From a candidate division WOR-3 bacterium (GTDB lineage: Bacteria > Hydrothermota > Tepidihabitantia > Tepidihabitantales > Tepidihabitantaceae): a DNA stretch of 48,707 nucleotides. How positions within the stretch are numbered: the first letter of the stretch is position 1; each line of letters opens with the position of its first letter. Positions 8,774 through 16,513 of the stretch are shown here, one piece after another. The notes below the pieces were generated by a model. The model was not told where the DNA came from. It made no database searches and saw nothing but the letters and a program-made list of their open reading frames with translations. The translations under genes and the position numbers were made by a program. Location of the stretch: the NCBI GenBank assembly GCA_039801365.1, contig JBDRUN010000007.1, positions 1-48,707 of the forward strand, read 5' to 3'.

Positions 8774-9619
8774 TTGGCTCGTCGAAAGGGTCTTGGCCGC
8801 CTGGGCCGAATTGCACTCGGCCTGGTACTGCCGCTTGCGTTCCTTGGCGTATGGCATCTGGTTGCGGTACGGATGAATAACCCGTGGCTCGTACCCCGGC
8901 CCCTTGCTGTGGCAGAGCACCTGTTGCAGCCGTTTGCCAACGTGCTCGACACCGGCTCGCTGCTTTACAACATCGCTGTATCCGGCCTGCGCGTGCTCAT
9001 GGGGTTCAGCCTGGCCGTACTGGTCGCGGTTCCACTAGGCCTGGCAATGGGCCGCATCAGTATCATCCGACGATTGGTCGGGCCGTTTGTCGAGATGTTC
9101 CGGCCGCTGTGCCCGATTGCCTGGATACCGTTTGCCATGGCCGTATTCAAGACCTACTCGGTCGTGAACCTGTTCGGCATCCGCTACTCGCACACGGTCT
9201 TCGACGTAGTTCAGGTCGGAATGCTCTTCATCCTGTTCTACGGCGCATTCTTTCCAATACTCCTGAATACAGTTGATGGCGTACTGGGCGTGCCGGACGC
9301 GTACCTGGAGGCAGCTCAGGTGTTGGGTGCGAATCGGGGCCAGCTGTTTCGCAAGGTCGCACTACCGGCTGCCCTGCCGGCCGTCTTTACCGGTCTTCGT
9401 GTAGGGCTGGGTACGGCCTGGATGGTCATCGTCGCGGCCGAGATGCTTCCCGGCTCGAGCGCCGGTATCGGTTATCTCATCACCTATGCATACCAACTGG
9501 CTGAGATGGATGTGCTCATCGCCGGCATGGTTCTCATCGGTGCGGTCGGAGCGCTCCTGTCATTCGGTATATCTACCCTGAGCCGGCCTTTCATCGGCTG
9601 GCAGGCAAAGGTGCGCTGA
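8774..9619 (+). CDS. ABC transporter permease (NitT/TauT family)
   Basis: The inner-membrane channel of the importer, 281 residues with about six hydrophobic segments. The cytoplasmic EAA loop that contacts the ATPase is visible as EAAQVLGANRGQLFRKVALP. The start is TTG at 8774, 3 nt after the receptor gene; no earlier start fits the family N-terminus. The stop overlaps the ATG of the ATPase gene by one base, so the three genes are tightly coupled. Confidence 0.9.
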   Translation: MARRKGLGRLGRIALGLVLPLAFLGVWHLVAVRMNNPWLVPRPLAVAEHLLQPFANVLDTGSLLYNIAVSGLRVLMGFSLAVLVAVPLGLAMGRISIIRRLVGPFVEMFRPLCPIAWIPFAMAVFKTYSVVNLFGIRYSHTVFDVVQVGMLFILFYGAFFPILLNTVDGVLGVPDAYLEAAQVLGANRGQLFRKVALPAALPAVFTGLRVGLGTAWMVIVAAEMLPGSSAGIGYLITYAYQLAEMDVLIAGMVLIGAVGALLSFGISTLSRPFIGWQAKVR

Positions 9620-10458
9620 TGTACGCCGTGCAACTGAAGAACGTGAGCAAGGTATTCGACGCCGCCGGCGTGCCAGTCACGGCGCTGGAGAACATCAATC
9701 TGGACATCGGCCAGGGCGAGTTCACCTGCGTAGTCGGACCGACCGGTTGCGGCAAGACAACGCTCTTGCGGATAGTTGCCGGCCTGGTTGTACCGACTAC
9801 AGGCACTGTCCTTATAACTGGAAATGATGCCGCTGGTGACAGGCGGAGTATCGGCATGGTGTTCCAGCAGTACTCACTCCTACCCTGGCGCAATGTCACC
9901 GATAACGTCGCCTTCGGCCTGGAACTTCGTGGTGTAGGTCGCGCCGAACGCAGGAAGAAAGCCGCGGTCTTGCTGGAGCTGGTCGGACTCAGCCGTTTCA
10001 GTCGCAGTCATCCCTGGGAGCTGTCCGGTGGAATGCAGCAGCGCGTCGCCATTGCCCGGGCACTGGCCACTGACCCCAAGATTCTGCTTCTCGACGAGCC
10101 GTTCGGAGCCCTGGACGAACGTACCCGGCACCGGTTGCAGAATGAGTTGCTGTCCATCTGGCAGCGTACGGCCAAGACCGTGCTGTTCGTGACGCACAAT
10201 ATCGACGAGGCGGTGTACCTTGGCGACCGAGTGGTCGTGATGGCGGACCGGCCCGGAAGAATTGCGGCCGACTTCCGGTTCGACCTGGCCCGACCGCGCG
10301 ACCGGCTGGCTACCCGCTTTGTCGAAGCGCTCCTTGCCGTGCGCGGCGTACTGGAGCGCGTGATGCTCGAAGGAGAAGGCGCAGAACTAACCGAAAACAA
10401 AGGAGGAGACCGTGCAGAAAGTCCTATTGGTCGCGGCCCTGTTTGCTGTGGCCGCTAA
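9619..10458 (+). CDS. ABC transporter ATP-binding protein (NitT/TauT family)
   Basis: The ATPase that powers the importer. Walker A is GPTGCGKTT at residues 40-48, the Q-loop is FQQYSLLPW, the signature is LSGGMQQR from residue 135, and Walker B is ILLLDEP with the acidic pair at 159-160. At 279 residues it is slightly long: the last 15-20 residues overlap the start of the next gene by 47 nt and have no family counterpart. Confidence 0.93.
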   Translation: MYAVQLKNVSKVFDAAGVPVTALENINLDIGQGEFTCVVGPTGCGKTTLLRIVAGLVVPTTGTVLITGNDAAGDRRSIGMVFQQYSLLPWRNVTDNVAFGLELRGVGRAERRKKAAVLLELVGLSRFSRSHPWELSGGMQQRVAIARALATDPKILLLDEPFGALDERTRHRLQNELLSIWQRTAKTVLFVTHNIDEAVYLGDRVVVMADRPGRIAADFRFDLARPRDRLATRFVEALLAVRGVLERVMLEGEGAELTENKGGDRAESPIGRGPVCCGR

Positions 10459-11263
10459 CGCCGTACTCGCCACTCCGATTATCGGCCGGGGTGCGGGTAC
10501 GCTCAAACCAAAGCAGTTCATCGCTCAGCTGGACCTGGCATACTCCCAGACCGCCAAGACCTACAACTGGACCGACAAGAAGTGGGATACCCTGGCGGCC
10601 AAGAAGAAGACAACCACCATCAGCGGTATGCTGCTCTTGGGGTATGCGCCGCTTAAGAAATGGGAAATCCTAGCGATGGTCCCTCTTGCCAGCAAGTCTC
10701 AGGACACCCTGTCCTCAATGGGCGTTGGTGACGTCGAACTGCATACCAGGTATCAGTTCATCGCCGACAAGAAGGCGCCGGTCAAGCTCACTGCCGCCGC
10801 GGCCTTCGGCCTGCCGACATCGAACAAGGACGCCAAGCCCAAGATTGGTGACGGTAAGATGTCGGGTGGGCTGGGTCTCATTGCCACAACCAAATCGTTC
10901 GGCAAGATAGTGGGCCACCTGCGGGCCGCCTATTGGCTCAACGGCAAGGTGAACGATACGACTAAGGTCGGCAATATGTTCGAGTACGTGACCAAGCTTG
11001 ACTACGACTTCACTAAGAGTTTTCAACTCTGGCTTTCACTTGTTGGCACAATGCAGGCCAAGACCGAGGTCAATGGCACTGCAGTGGACAAGACCCAGCA
11101 GGACCGCCATGTCACCCAGGTCGGCGCAGTAGTCAAGCCGGTTCCAGTACTCTCCATCCGGCCCAAAGTCATGGTGCCGATTGCCGCCCTGTGCAAAGGC
11201 GGTGCAATTGCACCATTCGGTGTCGGTCTTGACTTCTGGGTTATTGCGCCAGAGAAGAAATGA
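10412..11263 (+). CDS. outer-membrane beta-barrel protein of the importer operon
   Basis: A 283-residue protein with a Sec signal peptide ending near residue 20 and a body of alternating polar and hydrophobic strands with Tyr/Trp girdles, ending in WVIAPEKK. It resembles the transporter/MetA-pathway phenol-degradation barrels (PF13557 type). It probably gives the substrate of the adjacent ABC importer a path through the outer membrane; that is inferred from position. The GTG at 10412 follows GGAGGAG. Its stop overlaps the next ATG by 4 nt. Confidence 0.7.
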   Translation: MQKVLLVAALFAVAANAVLATPIIGRGAGTLKPKQFIAQLDLAYSQTAKTYNWTDKKWDTLAAKKKTTTISGMLLLGYAPLKKWEILAMVPLASKSQDTLSSMGVGDVELHTRYQFIADKKAPVKLTAAAAFGLPTSNKDAKPKIGDGKMSGGLGLIATTKSFGKIVGHLRAAYWLNGKVNDTTKVGNMFEYVTKLDYDFTKSFQLWLSLVGTMQAKTEVNGTAVDKTQQDRHVTQVGAVVKPVPVLSIRPKVMVPIAALCKGGAIAPFGVGLDFWVIAPEKK

Positions 11264-11574
11264 ATCTGAGTGAAACAGACCGAGCCAACGTAGAAAGAGT
11301 GCGCAAGGTCGGGGAAGAGCTGGGGTACGTGCTCAACCCCGACCTTGCCCGCACTCTCAAGGTAGCAACGCTCCTGGCTAAGAACTTCGCCGAGCACGGT
11401 AAGTACTACTGTCCCTGCAAGCAGTCCCATCCGCTTGACCCGCAAAAGGACGTGGTCTGCCCCTGTCCGACCGTGCACGACGAAGTCGAGAAAGACGGTC
11501 ACTGCTTCTGCCGGCTGTTCTACAAACCGGGAGTTCAGTCCGAGCCGGGTGGTTGCTGCAGTTCTGACAAATGA
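11260..11574 (+). CDS. ferredoxin:thioredoxin reductase catalytic (beta) chain
   Basis: A 104-residue Fe-S protein that passes electrons from reduced ferredoxin to a disulfide in a thioredoxin-type partner. All six signature cysteines are present as CPC (51, 53), CPC (67, 69) and CFC (82, 84), holding the 4Fe-4S cluster and the active disulfide. The spacing is slightly shorter than in plant FTR, as is common in anaerobes. No variable (alpha) subunit gene is adjacent. The ATG overlaps the barrel gene. Possible targets are the desulforedoxin-like protein or the reductase just downstream, or the thioredoxin-like protein at 14025. Confidence 0.88.
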   Translation: MNLSETDRANVERVRKVGEELGYVLNPDLARTLKVATLLAKNFAEHGKYYCPCKQSHPLDPQKDVVCPCPTVHDEVEKDGHCFCRLFYKPGVQSEPGGCCSSDK

Positions 11575-11603
11575 AAGTACTAATCTAAGAAAGGAAGGTA
11601 CAC

Positions 11604-11759
11604 ATGAAACCGGTAAAGAAAGGTGACACCCTCCGCTGCAACAGCTGCGGCGTTGAAATGGTGGTGACGAAGTCGTGCGGCTGTGCCGACTGCAACATCA
11701 TCTGCTGCGGCTCGCCGATGAAGGTCAATGAAGCGGACGGCGGCTGCTGCGGCAAGTAG
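11604..11759 (+). CDS. tiny desulforedoxin-like Cys-rich protein
   Basis: A 51-residue protein with ten cysteines. CNSCG (12-15) and the later CCGSPM (34-39) match the rubredoxin-type Fe(Cys)4 site of desulforedoxin and of the N-terminal domain of desulfoferrodoxin. An extra CGCADC lies in the middle and a GGCCGK tail at the end, which desulforedoxin lacks. It is a likely one-electron carrier or metal-binding protein. It sits 29 nt after the FTR gene, with AAGGAAGG before the ATG, and 12 nt before the reductase gene, so it may supply that reductase. Confidence 0.72.
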   Translation: MKPVKKGDTLRCNSCGVEMVVTKSCGCADCNIICCGSPMKVNEADGGCCGK

Positions 11760-11771
11760 AAGGAGGTCGCG

Positions 11772-13043
11772 ATGGCTGAGCCTAAGCAGGTTCTGGAAGA
11801 ACTCGGGCTGGATGTAAAGCTGCATGACCAGGTGCTGGAAGCTATTGACCGGACGTTTCAGGCCACGGTTGCGGCGCAGAAGGACCGGCCCAGAGAGATG
11901 GCCTACTTTGACCGCGTGCTGCACGAGTCCCACGGCGCACGGGTGGCAGAGCTTCTTGACCTGAAGAAGAAAGGAACGAAAACTGTAGGCACATTCTGCA
12001 TCTATGTGCCCGAAGAGCTGGCCATGGCCGCTAATACCGTGCCGATTGCACTTTGCGGCGGCACACAGTTCTCGGTGCCATTTGCCGAGAAAATGTTTCC
12101 GCGCGATATCTGCCCCCTGGTCAAATCTACCTTGGGCCTTGCCTTTTCCAAGACCTGCCCTTATGGCCCTCTGAAGAGTCTGGCTGTGGGCGAGACCACC
12201 TGCGACGCCAAGAAGAAAACTTGGGAAATACTTTCCGGCAAGGTGAACTTCCATGTGATGGAACTCCCCCAGAAGAAAGACCCGCTGGATTTTGACCTCT
12301 GGCGCAATTCTGTGCGCCAGTTTCAGGCCAAGCTAGAGGAAGTATCCGGCACTAAGGTGGAACCAGACGCACTGAGCAGGGCCATAAAGGTGATGAACGC
12401 CAAGCGCCGAGCGTTGCAGAAGCTTGCGGACCTGCGCAAAACCGACCCGCCGCCGATTTCCGGCCTGGATGCACTTGTAGTGATGCAGGCCGCTCTCAAC
12501 GACGAACCGGTGCGCTTCACTGCTGCGCTTGAACGGCTAATAGCCGAACTCAGCGACCGGCTCAAGTCCGGCCAGACGCCGGTAGACAAGAAAGCAAAAC
12601 GTATCCTCTTCGCCGGGTGCCCGGCTGTAATGGGCAACTGGAAGGTCCACTCGCTCATCGAGCAGGCCGGAGCGGTAATTGTCGCGGATGAATCCTGCAC
12701 CGGCTCGCGCTACTTCGAGAACCTTGTGGACGAGACCGCCCGGGACCTTGAAGGACAACTGAACGCTATTGCCGACCGGTATATGAAAATCAACTGCGCC
12801 TGCTTTACCCCGAACCAGGACCGCATTGACGGCATAGTGCAGAAAGTAAAGGACTACAAGGTGCAGGGTGTGGTGCAGTATGTACTCCAGACCTGCCACG
12901 GATACAATATCGAAGCGATGCGCGTGGAAGCCGCGCTGAAAGCCGCAAACGTACCCTGCCTCAAGATAGTTACCGACTACTCAGAAGAAGATTCCGGCCA
13001 GCTTCGCACTCGCATCGAGGCATTCCTGGAGCAACTCGGCTAG
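11772..13043 (+). CDS. double-cubane-cluster anaerobic reductase (HgdB/YjiM family)
   Basis: A 423-residue member of the 2-hydroxyacyl-CoA dehydratase superfamily, of the single-subunit type known from the double-cubane-cluster protein of Carboxydothermus, which carries an [8Fe-9S] cluster and reduces small molecules using ATP and an activase. Eleven cysteines are visible (76, 95, 114, 129, 144, 283, 309, 342, 344, 375, 396), including DICPL, SKTCPYG, ETTCDAKKKTWE, INCAC and LQTCHGYN; the many conserved Cys fit the double-cubane type better than the three-Cys dehydratase type. The C-terminus LRTRIEAFLEQL is family-typical. The natural substrate is unknown. AAGGAGG precedes the ATG. The stop TAG is in the same frame as the following activase. 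Confidence 0.85.
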   Translation: MAEPKQVLEELGLDVKLHDQVLEAIDRTFQATVAAQKDRPREMAYFDRVLHESHGARVAELLDLKKKGTKTVGTFCIYVPEELAMAANTVPIALCGGTQFSVPFAEKMFPRDICPLVKSTLGLAFSKTCPYGPLKSLAVGETTCDAKKKTWEILSGKVNFHVMELPQKKDPLDFDLWRNSVRQFQAKLEEVSGTKVEPDALSRAIKVMNAKRRALQKLADLRKTDPPPISGLDALVVMQAALNDEPVRFTAALERLIAELSDRLKSGQTPVDKKAKRILFAGCPAVMGNWKVHSLIEQAGAVIVADESCTGSRYFENLVDETARDLEGQLNAIADRYMKINCACFTPNQDRIDGIVQKVKDYKVQGVVQYVLQTCHGYNIEAMRVEAALKAANVPCLKIVTDYSEEDSGQLRTRIEAFLEQLG

Positions 13044-13052
13044 GAGGACATC

Positions 13053-13820
13053 ATCAGGTCCATTGGCCTTGACCTCGGTTCACGCACGACGAAGGTCGCA
13101 CTGGTTGAGGACGGCAAGCTGATTGACTTCCGGATAGCCGACACCGGTACCGACCCTTTGGCCCGCGCCCGCGAACTACTTTCTTCCCTACTCCCTACTC
13201 CCCACTCCCCACTCCCTACCATTGCCACCGGTTATGGCCGGCATTTGGCCCGCGAGCGACTCGGGTGCGCGGTCATCACCGAAATCAAGGCGCACGCTCT
13301 AGGCGCATCGCATCTATTCCCTGCCTGCCGCACGGTGATAGACATCGGCGGCCAGGACTCAAAGGTGATAAGAGTCGAAAATGGACGCCAGACAAACTTC
13401 GAGATGAACGACCGGTGTGCGGCCGGCACCGGTCGTTTTCTTGAGGTAATGGCAATGGCCTTGGGCTACACCGTGGCGGAGTTTGGAGAGGAGGCGCTCA
13501 AGGGCAAGGAGCCGGTGTCCATCAGTTCGATGTGCACGGTGTTTTCTGAATCTGAGGTCATCTCGCTCATTGCCCGTGGCCTTGACCGGCACTCGATTGC
13601 CCTTGGTCTGCATCAGTCTATCGTCAGCCGCCTGCTTGCGATGGTGGGAAAAGTCGGCGCTGAGCCTGAGGTCGTACTTTCCGGCGGCGTCGCGCTGAAT
13701 CCCTGCATCCGCGTGCTCCTGGAAAAAGGCCTGGGAGTGAAATTACTCGTACCCGAAAAACCTCAAGCAGTCGGCGCTATGGGCGCGGCGCTGAGCGCAG
13801 ACAATATGAGGTCCGTATGA
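13053..13820 (+). CDS. ATP-dependent activase of the reductase (BadF/HgdC family)
   Basis: It hydrolyses ATP to push an electron to the reductase encoded just upstream. The ASKHA fold is clear: GLDLGSRTTK (residues 5-14 from the proposed start), DIGGQDSK from 97, NDRCAAGTGRF with cluster ligand C122, SSMCTVFSESEV with the second ligand C161, and LSGGVALNP. About 255 residues, normal for the family. There is no ATG, GTG or TTG before the essential first motif; the ATC at 13053, 4 nt after AGGAGGA, is the best start. TTG at 13158 would delete the nucleotide-binding motif. A low-complexity segment of repeated CTACTCCC/CCACTCCC (13184-13219) encodes residues before TGYGRH. Confidence 0.85.
   Translation: MRSIGLDLGSRTTKVALVEDGKLIDFRIADTGTDPLARARELLSSLLPTPHSPLPTIATGYGRHLARERLGCAVITEIKAHALGASHLFPACRTVIDIGGQDSKVIRVENGRQTNFEMNDRCAAGTGRFLEVMAMALGYTVAEFGEEALKGKEPVSISSMCTVFSESEVISLIARGLDRHSIALGLHQSIVSRLLAMVGKVGAEPEVVLSGGVALNPCIRVLLEKGLGVKLLVPEKPQAVGAMGAALSADNMRSV
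13184..13219. repeat. low-complexity tandem repeat inside the activase gene
   Basis: Four to five near copies of an 8-mer (CTACTCCC or CCACTCCC) run in frame and encode a Ser/Leu/Pro/Thr stretch between the Ala/Arg helix and the TGYGR motif. The base composition differs sharply from the surrounding gene. Confidence 0.7.
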
Positions 13821-13863
13821 ACGGCGTACAGCAGTTGCTGACACTAGGAAAGTGGTGGGTATT

Positions 13864-14028
13864 ATGACTAACCACGCAATGAGAGGCAGTTTGCCTCAGA
13901 AACACGAACCTTTGCTTACAAGGCGCATCTTATTCCTACTGCTGCTTGCCGCCGGGGTTCTTGCCTTAATTGTGGGCACACTTCAGAGCGGCTGGCAGCG
14001 GATTCATTACCTGAGCACAAGCATATGA
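13864..14028 (+). CDS. small single-span membrane protein
   Basis: A 54-residue open frame with a basic N-terminus (EPLLTRR) and one strong hydrophobic helix (ILFLLLLAAGVLALIVGTL, about residues 22-40) followed by a short polar tail, predicted N-in. I do not recognise a family. Its stop overlaps the ATG of the thioredoxin-like gene (ATGA), so it is translationally coupled, which supports it as a real gene. It could be an anchor for neighbouring redox proteins, but that is a guess. Confidence 0.55.
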   Translation: MTNHAMRGSLPQKHEPLLTRRILFLLLLAAGVLALIVGTLQSGWQRIHYLSTSI

Positions 14029-14806
14029 CTGCCCTGCATCGGCCTGTAGGCCGGAAGTTAGTATTCGGTCTTTTTCTGTCGTTCCTTTGCTGCTCCGACG
14101 CACCGGAACTGGAAATCATCCCGACCAACCGGGTTGTCCTGGCCGAGCTTTTCACCTGGCAACGGTGCGTGTACTGCCCATATGCGGCGCACACCCTGGA
14201 GAGTCTTGCTACCGAGTTCAAGGACAGTGTGGTCGTGATTACGCATCACCGTCGGGTCGCAGGCGATACGCTTTCACCCGACTACGTCGAGACCCGTCGG
14301 GCGCTGTACTACGACACCGGTGGCGAACCGGCCACGGTATTTGATGGCGGCCCGGTCGTGAGAACCCAGGCCCGCAGTACAACCGCGAAACGTTTCACAA
14401 CTACATCGTTGCAGCGAAAAACATAACGCCCAAGGTACAACTTGAGCTCACCGCCAACCTGGACTCCGTCTCCGGAAATGTGAAAGTCACACTCTGGGGC
14501 GTGGACTCGACCCCGGCCGAGACTCTGCGCCTCTTCGTCATTCTCACCGAGGATAGTGTGCGCGCCACGCTCACCGGTGCGACCGATTCGGTATTCAACG
14601 GTGTGATGCGCGCAATGCTGCCTGACGTCAATGGTCGTGCGATTCAGCTGTCCCGGTCCGACACTCTCACGGTAGAAGAACAATTCTACCCGCGGGCGTC
14701 TTGGAAACGGCAACACCTTTCCGCGGTTGCGCTGGTCCAACAGATGAGCACAAGAAAGGTGCTGCAAACCGCGCACTATAGAATATTCAATTACGAAAGG
14801 AGATAA
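14025..14806 (+). pseudogene. secreted thioredoxin-like (Omp28-type) protein with one frameshift
   Basis: The first frame (14025 to about 14370) gives a lipoprotein-type signal (FLSFLCCSDA) and a thioredoxin-like fold with the active motif WQRCVYCPYA near residue 47, ending DGGPVVRTQ. The continuation, QYNRETFHNYIV, is in another frame and runs to TAA at 14806 with a normal beta-sandwich. Adding one G in the run at 14369-14370 restores one protein of about 260 residues reading TQGPQYNRETF. This is either a sequencing error or a recent single-base loss. It probably forms or reduces disulfides outside the inner membrane, perhaps in the secreted UGA protein 3 nt downstream. Confidence 0.7.
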
Positions 14807-14809
14807 GCA

Positions 14810-15541
14810 ATGATAGTCCTGAACCACTGGAAGGCTGCTACACTGCTCCTGGTCATGCTGCTGACTTTTGGTCAAGCCCTGGCCGGATACCAGTTTGAGT
14901 TCAGAAGTACCACGGATACGGTCAAGCAGGTAGCTCCGGGAGCGGTCGCGGAGTTCGGCTTCAGCCTGACCAACACCGGAACCGAACCCGATGGCTACGA
15001 GTTTGACCTGCGGGTCATCCAGAGCGTACCAAGCTGGTACGTCACCTATTGTGTCGGCTTCCATTGAGGGGAGCCGGGAGTCATCCTGTATGACTCACTC
15101 GCCGTTGGCGAGACTGACACGCTGATTCACGTCAAGGTGTATACTACCACCACTCAAGGCGAAGAAATCCTGAACCTGCACGTCTGCTCCCAGGGCGACC
15201 GGTCCTTGACCGATTCCATTACCGTTCGCACCTTGGCAGGTTCGGGCATCGAAGAACGGCCTGGCGATCGAGTCCTGGCAGTTCCAATCCTGCGCGCCGC
15301 CCCGAACCCGGTGTCAGACCGCGGCACTAGCATCAGCTTCGCTACCTCCAATTCTGTCCGATGCCGGTTAGCGCTCTACGATGTAACCGGTTCATTGGTC
15401 GAGACACTCCTCGACGGACAATTCGGATTGGGCCGGCATGAACTGCAATGGCGGCCGGCTGGCCAGCTACCATCGGGTATCTACCTGCTTTGTCTGAATA
15501 CTGGAACTACGGCAACTGGGTGTTGCGTTATCCTCGAGTAA
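14810..15541 (+). CDS. candidate secreted selenoprotein with in-frame UGA and C-terminal sorting domain
   Basis: The frame has a signal peptide (LLVMLLTFGQALA), a beta-sandwich with FSLTNTGTEPDGYEF, then an in-frame TGA at codon 86. It continues without break to TAA at 15541 with a normal FlgD/Por-type C-terminal domain (APNPVSDRGTSISF through LPSGIYLLC), 243 residues in all. Around the TGA the protein reads CVGFHU, a C-x4-U pattern (C81, U86). As far as I recall, related secreted proteins have C-x4-C here. A perfect hairpin (15078-15096) follows the TGA, and YedF and SelD genes lie downstream. The alternative is a nonsense mutation splitting the gene in two. AAAGGAGA precedes the ATG. Confidence 0.6.
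15078..15096 (+). promoter_or_regulatory. candidate bacterial SECIS hairpin
   Basis: GAGTCAT (15078-15084), loop CCTGT, ATGACTC (15090-15096): a perfect 7-bp stem. The loop begins 17 nt after the TGA at 15065-15067, about the distance seen in E. coli fdhF. The loop contains GU but at its 3' side rather than at the first positions, so it is not an ideal SelB site. Confidence 0.45.
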
Positions 15542-15601
15542 CACAAAAATGGACGGCAAAGGAATGCGGCTACTGGTAAGCCTGGGCCGAAGGTGGAACA
15601 C

Positions 15602-15874
15602 ATGACTAACGATACCCTGCGGGACGGTACGCCCCGCTCAAGCCAGAGCCTGACCGCCATTGCCTTTAAGTCCATCCACACTCTGATGGGTGCGGCCCAT
15701 TACCTGAAGAAGCAGGGGTTCGACGTCCTTGTTGCTCCCAGGCGTGACGCCAACTGCGGCGCGGTAGTACTCATTGCGTTCGAAAGCGTTACCGCGGCGC
15801 TCACGGCGCTGAAGGCTCACAACATCACACCGGAGGCAATCACCGACTACCCACTGACAGGAGGTGTTCGTTGA
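15602..15874 (+). CDS. DUF3343 protein, putative Se/S carrier
   Basis: A small cytoplasmic protein of 90 residues with the DUF3343 ferredoxin-like pattern: AIAFKSIHTLMGAAHYLK at the start and a single-Cys motif CGAVVLIAF in the middle. The family is often found next to YedF and SelD in anaerobes and is suspected to take part in selenium or sulfur trafficking. The ATG at 15602 is used because AAGGTGG lies 5 nt upstream. Its stop overlaps the TTG start of yedF by 4 nt. Confidence 0.8.
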   Translation: MTNDTLRDGTPRSSQSLTAIAFKSIHTLMGAAHYLKKQGFDVLVAPRRDANCGAVVLIAFESVTAALTALKAHNITPEAITDYPLTGGVR

Positions 15875-16500
15875 GCAGCGCGAATGATACCGCTCCTCTG
15901 GAACTGGATGTCCGAGGCTTGGTCTGCCCGGAACCGGTGCTCAGAACCAGAAAGGCGCTTGAAACCGCCGGCAATCGGCCGGTTGTGGTTATTACCGACA
16001 GCCCGGAATCACGTGACAACATCGTCCGGTTTGCTCAGAAGGCTGGATACACCGTTTCTGCATCTGAACGCGAACCCGGAATTTACAGCATAAGTATCCG
16101 CAAGCTTGTAGTCTCCAAGCCTGGAACACAACCTGAAGCAACAAACAACTCTGTCATATCACCATCCGGCCCGGTCCTGCTCCTTGGCTCCGACGAACTC
16201 GGCCGCGGGAACGAAGAACTCGGCCGATTACTCATGACCCTTTTCCTGCGCACGCTCACTGAACTTCCGACCAAACCCTCTTCCATCCTACTGGCAAACA
16301 ACGGCGTCAAACTCGCGCTCGAAGGTTCGGAGCCACTGGCTTCGCTCAAGACGCTTGAGCAGCAAGGGGTTGTCATCCGGGTCTGCGGCACCTGCCTGGA
16401 CTTCTTCGGCGTCAAGGACCGGGTCCGGGTCGGCACAGTCTCCAACATGTACGAACTGGCCGAAACGCTACTGACCGGTGACAGAGTGACGATACTATGA
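15871..16500 (+). CDS. yedF: selenium metabolism protein YedF (TusA domain plus DsrE-like domain)
   Basis: A 209-residue fusion. The N-terminal TusA-like domain has VRGLVCPEPVLRTRKAL with the persulfide/perselenide-carrying C19 in the CPxP motif. The C-terminal DsrE-like half begins LLLGSDELGRGNEELG and contains VCGTCLDFF. YedF is a widely conserved neighbour of SelD and is thought to hand Se to it. The start is TTG at 15871, 4 nt after GGAGGTG and overlapping the DUF3343 stop; the SelD gene follows after 13 nt. Confidence 0.9.
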   Translation: MSSANDTAPLELDVRGLVCPEPVLRTRKALETAGNRPVVVITDSPESRDNIVRFAQKAGYTVSASEREPGIYSISIRKLVVSKPGTQPEATNNSVISPSGPVLLLGSDELGRGNEELGRLLMTLFLRTLTELPTKPSSILLANNGVKLALEGSEPLASLKTLEQQGVVIRVCGTCLDFFGVKDRVRVGTVSNMYELAETLLTGDRVTIL

Positions 16501-16513
16501 ACCAGGAGGAACT

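Noticed and set aside
13158..13820. TTG at 13158 as the activase start
   Set aside because: It would delete the nucleotide-binding motif GLDLGSRTTK that is encoded in frame just upstream.
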